Numbered from the stretch's first letter, positions 9,598-18,586 are shown. The stretch: DNA of 64,000 bases from Nocardioidaceae bacterium (GCA_017744365.1 JAGIBL010000002.1:310001-374000), one strand, 5' to 3'. Made by a program: numbers and translations. Notes: generated from the letters alone by a model not told the origin.

Positions 9598-10428
9598 GTG
9601 CTCGGCAACTACCTCATCGGCCTCCGCGAGGGCCTGGAGGCGTCGCTGGTGGTCGTGATCCTGATCGCCTCCCTCGTCAGGAGCGACCGGACCCACCTGC
9701 TCCCCCGGATCTGGACCGGCATCGCGGTCGCGGTCGCGGTCTCGCTCGGCTTCGGCGCACTGCTCACCTGGGGTCCGCGCCGGCTCACCTTCCAGACCCA
9801 GGAGGCCCTGGGCGGCACGCTCTCGATCCTCGCCGTCGGCTTCGTCACCTGGATGGTCTTCTGGATGGCGAGCCACGCCCGCGGCCTGTCCGGTGAGCTG
9901 CGCGGGAAGATCGACGCCGCCGCCGACGCGAGCTGGGGCAGCCTGGTCGTCATCGCGGCGCTCGCGGTCGGACGGGAAGGTCTCGAGACAGCCCTGTTCC
10001 TCTGGTCCGCCACCGAGGCCACCCGCGGCGACGGCTCCACCACCGCCCCGCTGGCCGGGGCGTTGCTCGGCATCCTCACCGCCGTCGCGATGGGCTACGC
10101 CTTCTACCGCGGCGTCCTCCGGATCAACCTGTCGGTGTTCTTCACCTGGACCGGCGCGCTGCTCATCGTGATCGCCGGCGGCGTGCTCGCCTACGGCTTC
10201 CACGACCTGCAGGAGGCCGGGGTGCTGCCCGGCCTCGACGACAAGGCCTTCGACATCAGCGGCACCCTGGACCCGAGCTCCTGGCTCGGCACGCTGCTCA
10301 AGGGCACCGTGAACTTCCAGCCCGACCCGACCTGGCTGCAGGTCCTCGTCTGGTCCGTCTACCTCGTGCCGACGATGACGGTCTTCCTGCTGCGCGCCCG
10401 CAGCCGCACTCCCGTCACCTCCCACTGA
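9598..10428 (+). CDS. efeU: Ferrous iron permease EfeU (FTR1 family)
   Basis: 276 residues, GTG start. An integral membrane permease expected to move iron across the cytoplasmic membrane together with EfeO and EfeB. The two R-E-G-L-E motifs that define FTR1/EfeU proteins are visible, at residues 10-14 and again near 124-128, each inside a hydrophobic helix; about seven hydrophobic segments are present. It is the first gene of efeUOB, 10 bp upstream of efeO, and the upstream box predicts induction under iron limitation through IdeR. Confidence 0.93.
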   Translation: MLGNYLIGLREGLEASLVVVILIASLVRSDRTHLLPRIWTGIAVAVAVSLGFGALLTWGPRRLTFQTQEALGGTLSILAVGFVTWMVFWMASHARGLSGELRGKIDAAADASWGSLVVIAALAVGREGLETALFLWSATEATRGDGSTTAPLAGALLGILTAVAMGYAFYRGVLRINLSVFFTWTGALLIVIAGGVLAYGFHDLQEAGVLPGLDDKAFDISGTLDPSSWLGTLLKGTVNFQPDPTWLQVLVWSVYLVPTMTVFLLRARSRTPVTSH

Positions 10429-10438
10429 AAGGCATCTC

Positions 10439-11599
10439 GTGAAGCTCCCCTCCCTGGTCGCTGCCTGCGCCCTGCTCGCGCTGCCCCTGAGCGCCTGCAG
10501 CCTGACCGAGTCCAACGACGACGACCCGAAGGCGGGCGGCCCGATCTCGGTCGCCTCCTCCGACGACGCCTGCAAGGTCTCGACGAGGAAGGCCGAGTCC
10601 GGGACGCTGACGTTCCGGGTGAAGAACACCGGCAGCAAGGTCACCGAGTTCTACCTGTACGGCGAGGACGGGCTGCGCATCGTCGGCGAGGTCGAGAACG
10701 TCGGGCCCGGCCTGACCCGCGACCTGGTGCTGACCGCGCAGCCCGGGACGTACGTCACCGCGTGCAAGCCGGGCATGGTCGGCAAGGGCATTCGGGCGGC
10801 GTTCACGGTCAGTGACTCCGGCAAGGACACCGCGGTCACCGGCGTGGACCAGGCCACCATCGACACCGCGCTCGGCCAGTACGCGTCGTACGTGAAGGAC
10901 CAGGCGGGCCAGCTCGTCACCGCCACCCGGGAATTCGTCACCGCCTACAAGGCCGGCGACGACGACCGGGCACGCACGCTCTTCCCGGCCGCGCGATTCC
11001 ACTGGGAGGCGATCGAGACCGTCGCGGAGTCCTTCGGCGACCTCGACCCGAGGACCGACCTGCGTGAGGCCGACCTCGAGCCCGGGCAGCGGTGGACCGG
11101 CTGGCACCGGATCGAGAAGGACCTGTGGCCGCCGGCGTCGGGCTACCGGGGTCTCTCGACGCGCGACCGCGCGACGTACGCCGACGACCTGATGGCCAAC
11201 GTCACCACGCTGCACACGCGGGTGCAGACGCTGACCTACACCGTCGACCAGGTCAGCAACGGCTCCAAGGGCCTGCTCGACGAGGTCGCCACCGGCAAGA
11301 TCACCGGCGAGGAGGACATCTGGTCGCACACCGACCTGTGGGACTTCCAGGCCAACGTGGTCGGCGCGAAGGTCGCCTACGAGACCCTCAAGCCGCTGCT
11401 GGACGTCAAGGACAAGGCACTCTCGACCACGATCGGCGCCCGGTTCACCGCGCTGCAGGCGCTGCTCGACCGGTACAAGAAGGGCGATGGCTTCGTCTTC
11501 TACGACACCGTCGACGAGGCCGGGCGCAAGCAGCTCTCCGACGCGGTCAGCGCGCTCGCCGAGCCGCTGTCCAAGATGACCGGGGCGCTGACCCTGTGA
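10439..11599 (+). CDS. efeO: Iron uptake lipoprotein EfeO (cupredoxin + M75 imelysin-like)
   Basis: 386 residues, GTG start. The N-terminus has a lipoprotein signal with lipobox L-S-A-C (Cys at residue 20), so the protein is probably membrane-tethered outside the cell. A cupredoxin-like beta domain spans about residues 40-125, followed by a helical imelysin/M75 domain with the H-x-x-E motif in W-H-R-I-E. EfeO is thought to bind iron and pass it to EfeU, with EfeB assisting oxidation. The efeB start overlaps this stop by GTGA. Confidence 0.92.
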   Translation: MKLPSLVAACALLALPLSACSLTESNDDDPKAGGPISVASSDDACKVSTRKAESGTLTFRVKNTGSKVTEFYLYGEDGLRIVGEVENVGPGLTRDLVLTAQPGTYVTACKPGMVGKGIRAAFTVSDSGKDTAVTGVDQATIDTALGQYASYVKDQAGQLVTATREFVTAYKAGDDDRARTLFPAARFHWEAIETVAESFGDLDPRTDLREADLEPGQRWTGWHRIEKDLWPPASGYRGLSTRDRATYADDLMANVTTLHTRVQTLTYTVDQVSNGSKGLLDEVATGKITGEEDIWSHTDLWDFQANVVGAKVAYETLKPLLDVKDKALSTTIGARFTALQALLDRYKKGDGFVFYDTVDEAGRKQLSDAVSALAEPLSKMTGALTL

Positions 11600-12834
11600 C
11601 CGTCTCGCGCCGGCAGGTCCTCGGCGCGGGCGCGGCCGGGCTGGCCGCCGGGGCCGCCGCGGTCGGGGGCTTCGAGCTGGCCCAGGCTGCCTCCGCCTCG
11701 GACCCGGCCCCCGATCCCGCGCTCGCCTACGACTTCCACGGCGAGCACCAGGCCGGCATCGTCACGCCCGCCCAGGACCGGCTGCACTTCGCTGCGTTCG
11801 ACGTCACCACGTCCTCGCGCGACGAACTGGTCGCCCTCCTGCGGGCATGGACCTCGGCCGCGGCGGCGATGACGGCGGGCCGCCCGGTGGGTGCCGGCAC
11901 GGTGGGCAGCTACGACTCCCCGCCGGCCGACACCGGCGAGGCGCTCGGGCTGCCGGCCTCGGGGCTGACGCTGACGTTCGGCTTCGGTCCGTCCCTGTTC
12001 ACCCGCTTCGGACTCTCCTCGCGCAAGCCCGCGGCCCTGGAACCGCTGCCGCACTTCCCCGCCGACAACCTCGACCCGGCCCGCAGCGACGGCGACCTCT
12101 GCGTCCAGGCCTGCGCGAACGACCCCCAGGTGGCGGTGCACGCGATCCGCAACCTGGCACGGATCGGCTTCGGGACCGTGGCGATGCGCTGGAACCAGCT
12201 GGGCTTCGGCCGTACGTCGTCGACCTCGACCTCCCAGGCGACCCCGCGCAACCTGATGGGCTTCAAGGACGGCACCGCGAACCTGCGCGCCGAGGACACC
12301 GCGGACATCGCCCGCTTCGTCTGGGTCGGGCCCGAGGACGACCCGAAGGCCGAGTGGCTCGCCGGCGGCTCCTACCTGGTGGCGCGGCGGATCAACATCG
12401 CCATCGAGCCCTGGGACCGCACCTCTCTGCGCGAGCAGGAGAACCTGATCGGCCGCGAGCGCGCCCACGGTGCCCCGCTGTCCGGCGGCACCGAGTTCAC
12501 CGAGCTCGACCTGGACATGAAGGGCAGCACCGGCCCGATCATCCCGATGAACGCGCACGTCCGGCTGGCGCACCCGACGCAGAACGACGGCACCAGGATG
12601 CTGCGCCGCGGCTACAACTTCACCGACGGCACCGACACCCTCGGCCGCCTCGACGCCGGCCTCTTCTTCCTCGCCTACGTCCGCGACCCGGGGCGCCACT
12701 ACGTCCCGATGCAGAACAAGCTCTCCGCGCACGACGGCCTCATGGAGTACCTCCAGCACACCGGCTCGGGCCTCTGGGCAGTCCCCCCGGGGGTCAGGCG
12801 GGGCGAGTACGTCGGCCAGGCGCTCTTCGCGTAG
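11596..12834 (+). CDS. efeB: Deferrochelatase/peroxidase EfeB (DyP type, Tat-exported)
   Basis: 412 residues from the GTG at 11596, which overlaps the efeO stop and puts a twin-arginine signal (S-R-R-Q-V-L-G) at the very N-terminus. The same frame is open much further upstream, but that stretch is antecedent efeO sequence. The DyP hallmark G-x-x-D-G (G-F-K-D-G) is present near residue 220, and the terminal region has R-G-Y-N-F. EfeB proteins are haem peroxidases exported folded by Tat, acting with EfeO/EfeU in iron acquisition. It is the last gene of the operon, followed by an inverted repeat. Confidence 0.93.
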   Translation: MTVSRRQVLGAGAAGLAAGAAAVGGFELAQAASASDPAPDPALAYDFHGEHQAGIVTPAQDRLHFAAFDVTTSSRDELVALLRAWTSAAAAMTAGRPVGAGTVGSYDSPPADTGEALGLPASGLTLTFGFGPSLFTRFGLSSRKPAALEPLPHFPADNLDPARSDGDLCVQACANDPQVAVHAIRNLARIGFGTVAMRWNQLGFGRTSSTSTSQATPRNLMGFKDGTANLRAEDTADIARFVWVGPEDDPKAEWLAGGSYLVARRINIAIEPWDRTSLREQENLIGRERAHGAPLSGGTEFTELDLDMKGSTGPIIPMNAHVRLAHPTQNDGTRMLRRGYNFTDGTDTLGRLDAGLFFLAYVRDPGRHYVPMQNKLSAHDGLMEYLQHTGSGLWAVPPGVRRGEYVGQALFA

Positions 12835-12840
12835 GTCTGC

Positions 12841-12929
12841 CGGTTTCCCAAGGGAACATGTGAAACCGGCACTTCCGATCTGAAGTTTCGCCAGTTCGGA
12901 GCAGTTTCCCCACTTCCCTCGGGAAACCG
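12841..12929. terminator. Inverted repeat between convergent genes, possible bidirectional terminator
   Basis: CGGTTTCCC (12841-12849) is exactly complementary to GGGAAACCG (12921-12929), with 71 bp between. A nested TTCCC/GGGAA pair and a third GAAACCG lie inside. Efe (+) and the following gene (-) converge here. The loop is too long for a textbook hairpin, so function as a terminator is an inference. Confidence 0.45.
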
Positions 12930-12936
12930 CGCACCC

Positions 12937-14181
12937 TCAGACGACCTCGAATCGAATCCCCGCGCGCTCCAGCCGCTCGGTGAGCGCGTCCCCCATGGCC
13001 ACCGCGGTGGTCACCTGGCCCGCGACCTTCGGGTTGTCGTCGTACGCCAGGGAGAGGGCGGACTCGGCGAGCATCTTGGCCGTCTCGGTGTAGCCCGGGT
13101 CGCCGCCGGAGACGCGGGTGTGCACGGACTTCCCGCCCCCGGAGCCGACGAAGTCGACGGTGAACCAGGATTTCGCGCGCCGCGACTCCGAGGGACCCTC
13201 GCCCTGCGGCACCCGCTTCTTCAGGGCCTCGCGCACCGGCTTGACCTGCGCGGCCACGGCCAGCGCGCCGACCCCGAGCGCCCCGCCGACGGTGTAGCGC
13301 AGCGTCTTCAGCCCGGCGTAGTGGCCGTAGGAGAACTTCGGCCCGTACGCCGACAGCGCGGCCGCCGAGCGCAGCACGATCTGCGGGTCGATGGTGGGCA
13401 GCGGCAGCAGCCAGTAGCCGAGCTCGGAGTCCCGGGCCGGGCGGCCGGTGGCGCTCTTGACCGAGCGTCCGTCCGAGGGACGGCCCTCGACACGGCGCCG
13501 CTCCTCGAAGGCCTGCTTCATCTGCCGGGCCCGCGAGAAGGCACCCATCGCGGAGTGGAAGGTGCCGCCGGAGAACTGGGCCGCGCTGCGCACCACGCCG
13601 CGCACCGAGATCGGCTCGCCTCCGGGCAGGTGCTTGACGGTGAAGTACGCGCCGAGGTCGTGCGGGATCGAGTCGAACCCGCAGGCGTGCACGATCCGGG
13701 CGCCGCTGGCGACGGCGGTCTCGTGGTACTTCAGGTACATCCGGTCGACGAACTCGGGCTCGCCGGTCAGGTCGACGTAGTCGGTGCCGTGCTTCGCGCA
13801 CGCCGCGACCAGCGGTTCGCCGTACGCGAGGTAGGGACCGACGGTGGTGATGACCACCCGCGCCCGCGAGGCGACGTCGTCGATCGAGGACGGGTCGGCG
13901 ACGTCGGCGTGCAGCAGCGCCAGCGAGGAGAGGGCGGGGTCGATCGCCGTCAGCTGGCGCCGTACCTCCTCGAGCTTCGCGGTGTTTCGGCCGGCGAGCG
14001 CCCAGCGGCATCCCGGCGGTGCGTGCGCGGCCAGGTACTCCGCGGTCAGCTCGCCGGTGAACCCGGTCGCGCCGAACAGGACAATGTCGAACTCGCGCTC
14101 GGGGGCGGCGGGTGCGGCCTTCTTGGCGGCCCGCTTGCGGGCGGGCTTCTCGGCGGCTTCGTCGACGGGCTCGTCGGGCAT
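12937..14181 (-). CDS. Saccharopine dehydrogenase-family / trans-acting enoyl reductase-like protein
   Basis: 414 residues from the ATG at 14181, chosen because CAGGAG lies 6 nt upstream; an in-frame ATG 48 bp earlier lacks such a site. A basic Ala/Lys/Pro-rich N-terminus precedes a Rossmann start (I-V-L-F-G-A-T-G-F-T-G), as in mycobacterial trans-acting enoyl reductases (Rv2449c/Rv2953 type) and other saccharopine-dehydrogenase-like proteins. It presumably binds NAD(P) and reduces a lipid or polyketide intermediate; the substrate cannot be told. It is divergent from the beta-propeller gene, 59 bp away, and convergent with efeB. Confidence 0.8.
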   Translation of the reverse strand: MPDEPVDEAAEKPARKRAAKKAAPAAPEREFDIVLFGATGFTGELTAEYLAAHAPPGCRWALAGRNTAKLEEVRRQLTAIDPALSSLALLHADVADPSSIDDVASRARVVITTVGPYLAYGEPLVAACAKHGTDYVDLTGEPEFVDRMYLKYHETAVASGARIVHACGFDSIPHDLGAYFTVKHLPGGEPISVRGVVRSAAQFSGGTFHSAMGAFSRARQMKQAFEERRRVEGRPSDGRSVKSATGRPARDSELGYWLLPLPTIDPQIVLRSAAALSAYGPKFSYGHYAGLKTLRYTVGGALGVGALAVAAQVKPVREALKKRVPQGEGPSESRRAKSWFTVDFVGSGGGKSVHTRVSGGDPGYTETAKMLAESALSLAYDDNPKVAGQVTTAVAMGDALTERLERAGIRFEVV

Positions 14182-14240
14182 GGCGCGCTCCTGGATCTCG
14201 GGGAGGGGAACCAATCGCAGCCTACCCACGTCCGATCCGC

Positions 14241-16202
14241 ATGCGCCTCGTCGAGAAGCTCCTCCTGGGCGGCGGAGTCGCCGGCACCGCCACCGCCCTC
14301 GGCATCGCGGTCGCCGGTCTCGCCACCACCACCGCCGTCGTGGTCACCGGGCCGCTGGCCGCGCCCGCCGGCGCGGAAGCCCTCAAGCCGTTCGCCGGCT
14401 GCGACCAGCTCCGCGACTGGTACGTCGGCCGCGCGCTGCGCGAGGTCGGCCCGTGGGGCTGGGGCGGCGGCCGGCTCTACGCGTACGACGGCCTCGAGCG
14501 CAGCGGCACCATGGACCTCGCGACCGGCGTGCCGGTGCCTGCCGCCGCGCCCGGTTCGGCGCCTGTGGCCGGGTCCACGTCGGTCGCCGAGCAGGCCGGC
14601 ACCGAGACCGGCACCAACGTCCAGGAGGCCGGCGTCGACGAGCCGGACATCGCCAAGTCCGACGGCAAGCGGGTCGTCCGGATCGTCAATGGCAACGACG
14701 GCCGCGGCACGCTCGTGGTCAGCGACGTCACCGGCACCCGGCCGGTCGAGCTCGGCCGGCTGGCCCTGCCCGAGGACGCGACGTACGGCGCCGAGCTGCT
14801 GCTCTCCGGGGACCACGCCCTGGTGGTGACCACCGGCGGGGGCGTGGTCTACCCGATGGGTGATGTCATCTACGACGGGCCGATGCGGCCCGGACCGAGC
14901 GGCAGCAAGCTCCTCGACGTCGACCTCGCCGACCCGGCACATCCTCGGCTCGCGCACGCCGAGAACTACGACGGCACGATCGTCTCCGCGCGGCTGTACG
15001 GCGACACCGTCCGGGTGGTCACCTCGACGCCGCGGCCCGACCTGCCGTTCACCTACCCGGAGAAGGGCATCTCCGAGCAGACCGCGAAGGCGCGCAACCA
15101 GGCCGCCGTCCGGCAGACCACGATCGAGGACTGGCTGCCGAGCGTGACCGTCAACGGCCTGCGCACCCCGCTGGTCTCCTGCGACCAGGTGCTGCACCCA
15201 CCGACGCCCGGCGGCCTCGAGACCCTCACGGTGACCACCTTCCCGGCTGACGACGCCGAGGACCGCTCGGCGGTCGCGGTCACCGCCGACGGGCAGGTCG
15301 TCTACTCCGCCACGGACCGGCTCTACGTGGCCACCGTGCGGATGGACCAGCCCGACCAGCCGAACCCCGGGATCGCGCGCGACCGGGTGCTGGTCGCGCC
15401 GCTGGACGTGAAGACCGACGTGCACGCCTTCGCCCTCGACGGTCGGCGCACGACGTACGTGGCCTCGGGGACCGTGGACGGGTCGGTGCGGGACCGCTGG
15501 TCGATGGACTCGTACGACGGTGTGCTGCGGGTGGCCTGGACGCGGGACCGTTGGACGAAGGCGGGACGCGAGCACGTGCGCAACGGCCTGACCACCTTCA
15601 CCGAGGAGGGCGGGCGGCTGGTGCCGCGAGGCGAGGTCGGCGACCTCGGCATCGACGAGAACCTGCAGTCGGTGCGCTGGTTCGACGACCTGGCGGTTCT
15701 GGTGACCTTCCGGCAGATGGACCCGCTGTACACCGTCGACCTGCGCGACCCGGCCCACCCGCGGACCCTGGGCGCGCTGAAGATCCCGGGGTACTCGGGC
15801 TACCTGCACCCGATCGGCCCGGACCGGCTGCTCGGGCTCGGCGTCTCCGCGACCGAGGAGGGCCGGCGGACCGGCACGCAGGCCGCCGTCTTCGACCTCG
15901 CCGACCTGACCCACCCGCGGCAGACCGGCAAGGTCGACCTGGGCGGCGAGAGCTCCGATCTGCCCGCCCTCGGCGACCCGCGCGGCTTCACGTGGCTGCC
16001 CGACGGCGACACCGGTCTGACCACGGTCACCGACTGGACCGGGCGCGGCGAGCTGGTCGCGCTCGAGGTCACCGGAGCCGGCGGGATCAGCAGCCGGGTC
16101 GTCGCCCGGGACCTGCAGGGCTGGCAGGCCCGGACCCTTCCGCTGCCCGACGGCCGGGTCGCCCTGGTCGACCGCGACCTGCGCCTCCTCGACCTGCCCT
16201 GA
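14241..16202 (+). CDS. Membrane-anchored beta-propeller domain protein (PF09826-type)
   Basis: 653 residues from ATG 14241. A longer open frame upstream is antisense to the divergent gene and was rejected. The N-terminus has a Gly/Ala-rich hydrophobic segment (about residues 5-40) that should anchor or export the protein. The diagnostic N-V-Q-E-A-G-V-D-E-P-D-I-x-K-x-D-G of the secreted C-terminal beta-propeller family starts near residue 130, followed by repeated D-L-x-D-P-x-x-P blades. Function in the family is undefined. No partner gene is obvious here. Confidence 0.85.
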   Translation: MRLVEKLLLGGGVAGTATALGIAVAGLATTTAVVVTGPLAAPAGAEALKPFAGCDQLRDWYVGRALREVGPWGWGGGRLYAYDGLERSGTMDLATGVPVPAAAPGSAPVAGSTSVAEQAGTETGTNVQEAGVDEPDIAKSDGKRVVRIVNGNDGRGTLVVSDVTGTRPVELGRLALPEDATYGAELLLSGDHALVVTTGGGVVYPMGDVIYDGPMRPGPSGSKLLDVDLADPAHPRLAHAENYDGTIVSARLYGDTVRVVTSTPRPDLPFTYPEKGISEQTAKARNQAAVRQTTIEDWLPSVTVNGLRTPLVSCDQVLHPPTPGGLETLTVTTFPADDAEDRSAVAVTADGQVVYSATDRLYVATVRMDQPDQPNPGIARDRVLVAPLDVKTDVHAFALDGRRTTYVASGTVDGSVRDRWSMDSYDGVLRVAWTRDRWTKAGREHVRNGLTTFTEEGGRLVPRGEVGDLGIDENLQSVRWFDDLAVLVTFRQMDPLYTVDLRDPAHPRTLGALKIPGYSGYLHPIGPDRLLGLGVSATEEGRRTGTQAAVFDLADLTHPRQTGKVDLGGESSDLPALGDPRGFTWLPDGDTGLTTVTDWTGRGELVALEVTGAGGISSRVVARDLQGWQARTLPLPDGRVALVDRDLRLLDLP

Positions 16203-16204
16203 CC

Positions 16205-16290
16205 GCCGAATCCGGCCTTCTGGCGCGCCGAGTCCGGCCCTTTGGTTGCCAAAACCCCTGATTCGGCGGACCAAAGGGCCCGATTCGGCG
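16205..16290. repeat. Intergenic 22-bp-period GCCGAATC repeat, with inverted copies
   Basis: Units begin GCCGAATCCGG at 16205 and GCCGAGTCCGG at 16227, and a decayed unit (GCCAAAAC) at 16248, a period of 22, 21. Downstream, GATTCGGCGG occurs twice in inverted orientation (about 16259-16290), with CCAAAGGGCC matching GGCCCTTTGG of unit 2. The same 22-bp period and core recur at 32962-33020. It sits between the beta-propeller gene and the DUF2277 gene. Confidence 0.75.
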
Positions 16291-16306
16291 GGCTAGGCTC
16301 GGGGGC

Positions 16307-16576
16307 ATGTGCCGCAACATCAGGACCCTGCACAACTTCGAGCCGCCGGCCACGAACGACGAGGTGCATGCCGCCGCGCTGCAGTTCGTGCGGAAGGTGA
16401 GCGGGACGACCAAGCCGTCGCAGGCGAACCAGGCCGCGTTCGACGAGGCGGTCCACGAGATCGCCCACATCACCCGGCACCTGCTCGACCACCTGACGAC
16501 CAGCGCGCCGCCGAAGAACCGCGAGGTCGAAGCCGCCAAGGCGCGGGCGCGCGCGGAGGTCCGCTACGCCCGCTGA
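16307..16576 (+). CDS. DUF2277 family protein
   Basis: 89 residues. The start M-C-R-N-I-R-T-L-x-N-F-E-P-P-A-T and the A-x-Q-F-V-R-K-V-S-G stretch are typical of the DUF2277 family, small proteins of unknown function found across bacteria. It is full length and all-helical in appearance, and ends in a basic tail. It converges with ideR 12 bp away and follows a repeat-rich intergenic stretch. Confidence 0.9.
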   Translation: MCRNIRTLHNFEPPATNDEVHAAALQFVRKVSGTTKPSQANQAAFDEAVHEIAHITRHLLDHLTTSAPPKNREVEAAKARARAEVRYAR

Positions 16577-16588
16577 GTCAGATCAGGA

Positions 16589-17272
16589 TCACACGACGTG
16601 GACGAAGATGTGGTCCGCGGCCTCGGTCACGATCTCGGCGGTCTCGCCGCCGCTGCCGAGCATGACGCCCTCGTCGGTGGCCACCGCGGCCACGGTCTCC
16701 CCCGGCTGAGCCCCGATCCGGCGCAGCACGCCCATCAAGGTCTCGTCCTTCTGCATCTCCTCGGAGATCCGGCGTACCCGCACCCGCGCCGACTCCGGGC
16801 CGGCAGCCTCGGACAGCGGGGTGACCCCGTCCATGAACTCCTCGGCGTGCTCGTCGCCGAGCTCGGCCAGGCCCGGGATCGGGTTCCCGTACGGCGACTC
16901 CGTGGGGTGGTCGAGCAGGTCCAGCAGCCGGCGCTCGACGGCCTCGCTCATCACGTGCTCCCAGCGGCAGGCCTCGGCGTGCACCAGCTCCCAGTCGAGC
17001 CCGATCACGTCGACCAGCAGCCGCTCGGCGAGCCGGTGCTTGCGCATCACCCGGGTGGCCGCGTCCAGGCCCTTGTCGGTCAGCTCGAGGTGCCGGTCGC
17101 CCTCGACGGTGAGGAGCCCGTCGCGCTCCATCCGCGCCACCGTCTGGCTGACGGTCGGGCCGCTCTGGTGCAGCCGCTCGGCGATCCGGGCCCGGAGCGG
17201 GACGATGCCCTCCTCGACGAGCTCGTAGATGGTGCGGAGATACATCTCCGTGGTGTCGATCAGGTCACTCAC
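16589..17272 (-). CDS. ideR: Iron-dependent repressor IdeR (DtxR family)
   Basis: 227 residues, GTG start. Residue numbering coincides with DtxR/IdeR: Met10, His79, Glu83, His98, Cys102, Glu105 and His106 are all present, so both metal sites look intact. An N-terminal winged helix (about 1-70, with S-G-P-T-V-S-Q-T-V-A-R-M), a dimerisation domain, and a C-terminal SH3-like domain (about 150-227) follow the full-length IdeR layout. With Fe(II) it should bind boxes like the one before efeU, 7 kb away. It is preceded by a small hypothetical gene 12 bp upstream. Confidence 0.93.
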   Translation of the reverse strand: MSDLIDTTEMYLRTIYELVEEGIVPLRARIAERLHQSGPTVSQTVARMERDGLLTVEGDRHLELTDKGLDAATRVMRKHRLAERLLVDVIGLDWELVHAEACRWEHVMSEAVERRLLDLLDHPTESPYGNPIPGLAELGDEHAEEFMDGVTPLSEAAGPESARVRVRRISEEMQKDETLMGVLRRIGAQPGETVAAVATDEGVMLGSGGETAEIVTEAADHIFVHVV

Positions 17273-17284
17273 GGAGCCATTGTG

Positions 17285-17704
17285 TCATCGGTCGCGAAGC
17301 GACTGCGCCACGCGGCGCTGCATCGGGATCCGGTGGGCGGCACCGGAGCGCGCGAGCAGATCGGCGACGTCCTGCACCGAGACCTTCGGCTGCGCGGGGA
17401 CGGCGGGCTGCGCCGGGATCGCGGGCTGCGCCGGAGCGGCGGGCTGCGTCGGGGCGATCTCGCCCACCAGGGCGTCCGCGGCGAGCTTCGCGGGCACCTT
17501 GCCGCCGAGAACCATCCGGTAGTGGGTGTCGTTGAGGTCGAAGTCGATGTCCACCACGACGGCGGTGCGGTACTCCTCGCCGGAGCGGACCAGCACCCGC
17601 TCGCCGTACTCCAGGCCGCGGGTCAGGTCGGTCTCGCCGTGGGCGATCGCAAGCGAGCGGCTCCGCCGCGTGAACTCCGACAGCTCGGTGACGATGAGCT
17701 CCAT
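17285..17704 (-). CDS. Hypothetical protein with a Pro-Ala-Gln repeat linker
   Basis: 139 residues from ATG 17704, with GGAGAG nearby upstream. Not recognised. The N-terminal 75 residues read like a small beta domain (G-E-R-V-L-V-R-S-G-E-E-Y-R-T-A-V-V-V-D-I). A low-complexity linker of P-A-Q-P units (about residues 83-105) joins it to a C-terminal helical, Arg-rich tail with Q-D-V-A-D-L-L-A-R-S-G. It lies 12 bp upstream of ideR in the same direction and may be co-transcribed. Plus-strand frames over the same bases look like shadows. Confidence 0.65.
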   Translation of the reverse strand: MELIVTELSEFTRRSRSLAIAHGETDLTRGLEYGERVLVRSGEEYRTAVVVDIDFDLNDTHYRMVLGGKVPAKLAADALVGEIAPTQPAAPAQPAIPAQPAVPAQPKVSVQDVADLLARSGAAHRIPMQRRVAQSLRDR

Positions 17705-17888
17705 GATGATCTCTCCCCTGACTGGTCACACCCACGGTGACTTCACGCAGGTCAACGATCAAGCCAGGTGTCGGTTACGCCCGATTTTGCAGTGTTTTCG
17801 CCCGAACCGGTCTAGCCAGTTCCTCCCGATAGGGACCAGTTGGCCCATTCGCCTGCATATGCCCGTTTCATCACGGTAGAACTTCCCT

Positions 17889-18530
17889 GTGCGGTCCTCC
17901 CTACGCGTCTTCCTCCTCGACGACCACGACATCATCCGGCGTGGCGTGCGGTCCCTCCTGGAGACCGACGGGTTCGAGGTCGTCGGCGAGGCCGGCACCG
18001 TGGCTCATGCGGCGCACGCCATCCCGGTGCTCAAGCCCGACGTGGCCATCCTGGACGCCAGCCTGCCCGACGGCTCCGGCATCGAGCTGTGCGGCCAGCT
18101 GCGCCTCACCGCGCCCGACGTACGGTGCCTCATCCTGTCCAGCCACGAGACCGAGGAGGTCGTCGTGGCGGCCATCCAGGCGGGTGCCTCGGGCTACCTG
18201 CTCACCGGGATCGGCGGCGAGACGCTGCTCTCCTCGGTGCGCGCGGTCGGCGAGGGGCACTCGCTGATCGACCCGGCGATGGCGCAGCGCGTGATCGCCT
18301 GGATCGAGCGCGGCACCGCCGGTCCGCGCGAGCTGGCCGGCCTCACCGAGCAGCAGCGCCGGATCCTCGAGCTGCTGGCCGAGGGCCTGACCAACAAGGA
18401 GATCGGCGAGCGGCTGTTCCTCGCCGAGAAGACCGTGAAGAACCACGTCACCCGGATCCTGGCCAAGCTCGGTGTGCAGCGCCGGACCCAGGCCGCGCTG
18501 CTGGCCTCCCGGCTGCTCGCGCACACCTGA
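17889..18530 (+). CDS. Orphan NarL/LuxR-type response regulator with an atypical receiver
   Basis: 213 residues, GTG start. The receiver has the acidic pair D11-D12 and phospho-acceptor D56 (L-D-A-S-L-P-D-G), but the conserved switch Lys after beta-5 is Thr106 (Y-L-L-T-G). The C-terminal LuxR HTH (about 151-206; L-T-E-Q-Q-R-R-I-L-E-L-L-A-E-G-L-T-N-K-E-I) is complete. No sensor kinase is nearby. Missing Lys suggests altered phosphorylation or constitutive activity. It lies between ideR and the flagellar cluster, but a role in either is only a guess. Confidence 0.9.
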   Translation: MRSSLRVFLLDDHDIIRRGVRSLLETDGFEVVGEAGTVAHAAHAIPVLKPDVAILDASLPDGSGIELCGQLRLTAPDVRCLILSSHETEEVVVAAIQAGASGYLLTGIGGETLLSSVRAVGEGHSLIDPAMAQRVIAWIERGTAGPRELAGLTEQQRRILELLAEGLTNKEIGERLFLAEKTVKNHVTRILAKLGVQRRTQAALLASRLLAHT

Positions 18531-18558
18531 TCTCCGGCCGATTTCAGGGCCGAAAGTC

Positions 18559-18586
18559 CTCAACCCGCTCGCGACGGCGCCGATAG
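18559..18586 (+). promoter_or_regulatory. Sigma-28 (FliA)-like promoter pointing toward the csrA 3' end
   Basis: CTCAA (18559-18563), 15 bp, then GCCGATAG (18579-18586), close to the sigma-28 pattern TAAA-N15-GCCGATAA. The six bases before it (AAAGTC) also parallel the flagellin promoter (AAACTT). No plausible sense gene lies downstream; the next 100 bp hold only a hairpin and the end of csrA on the other strand. Confidence 0.6.
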
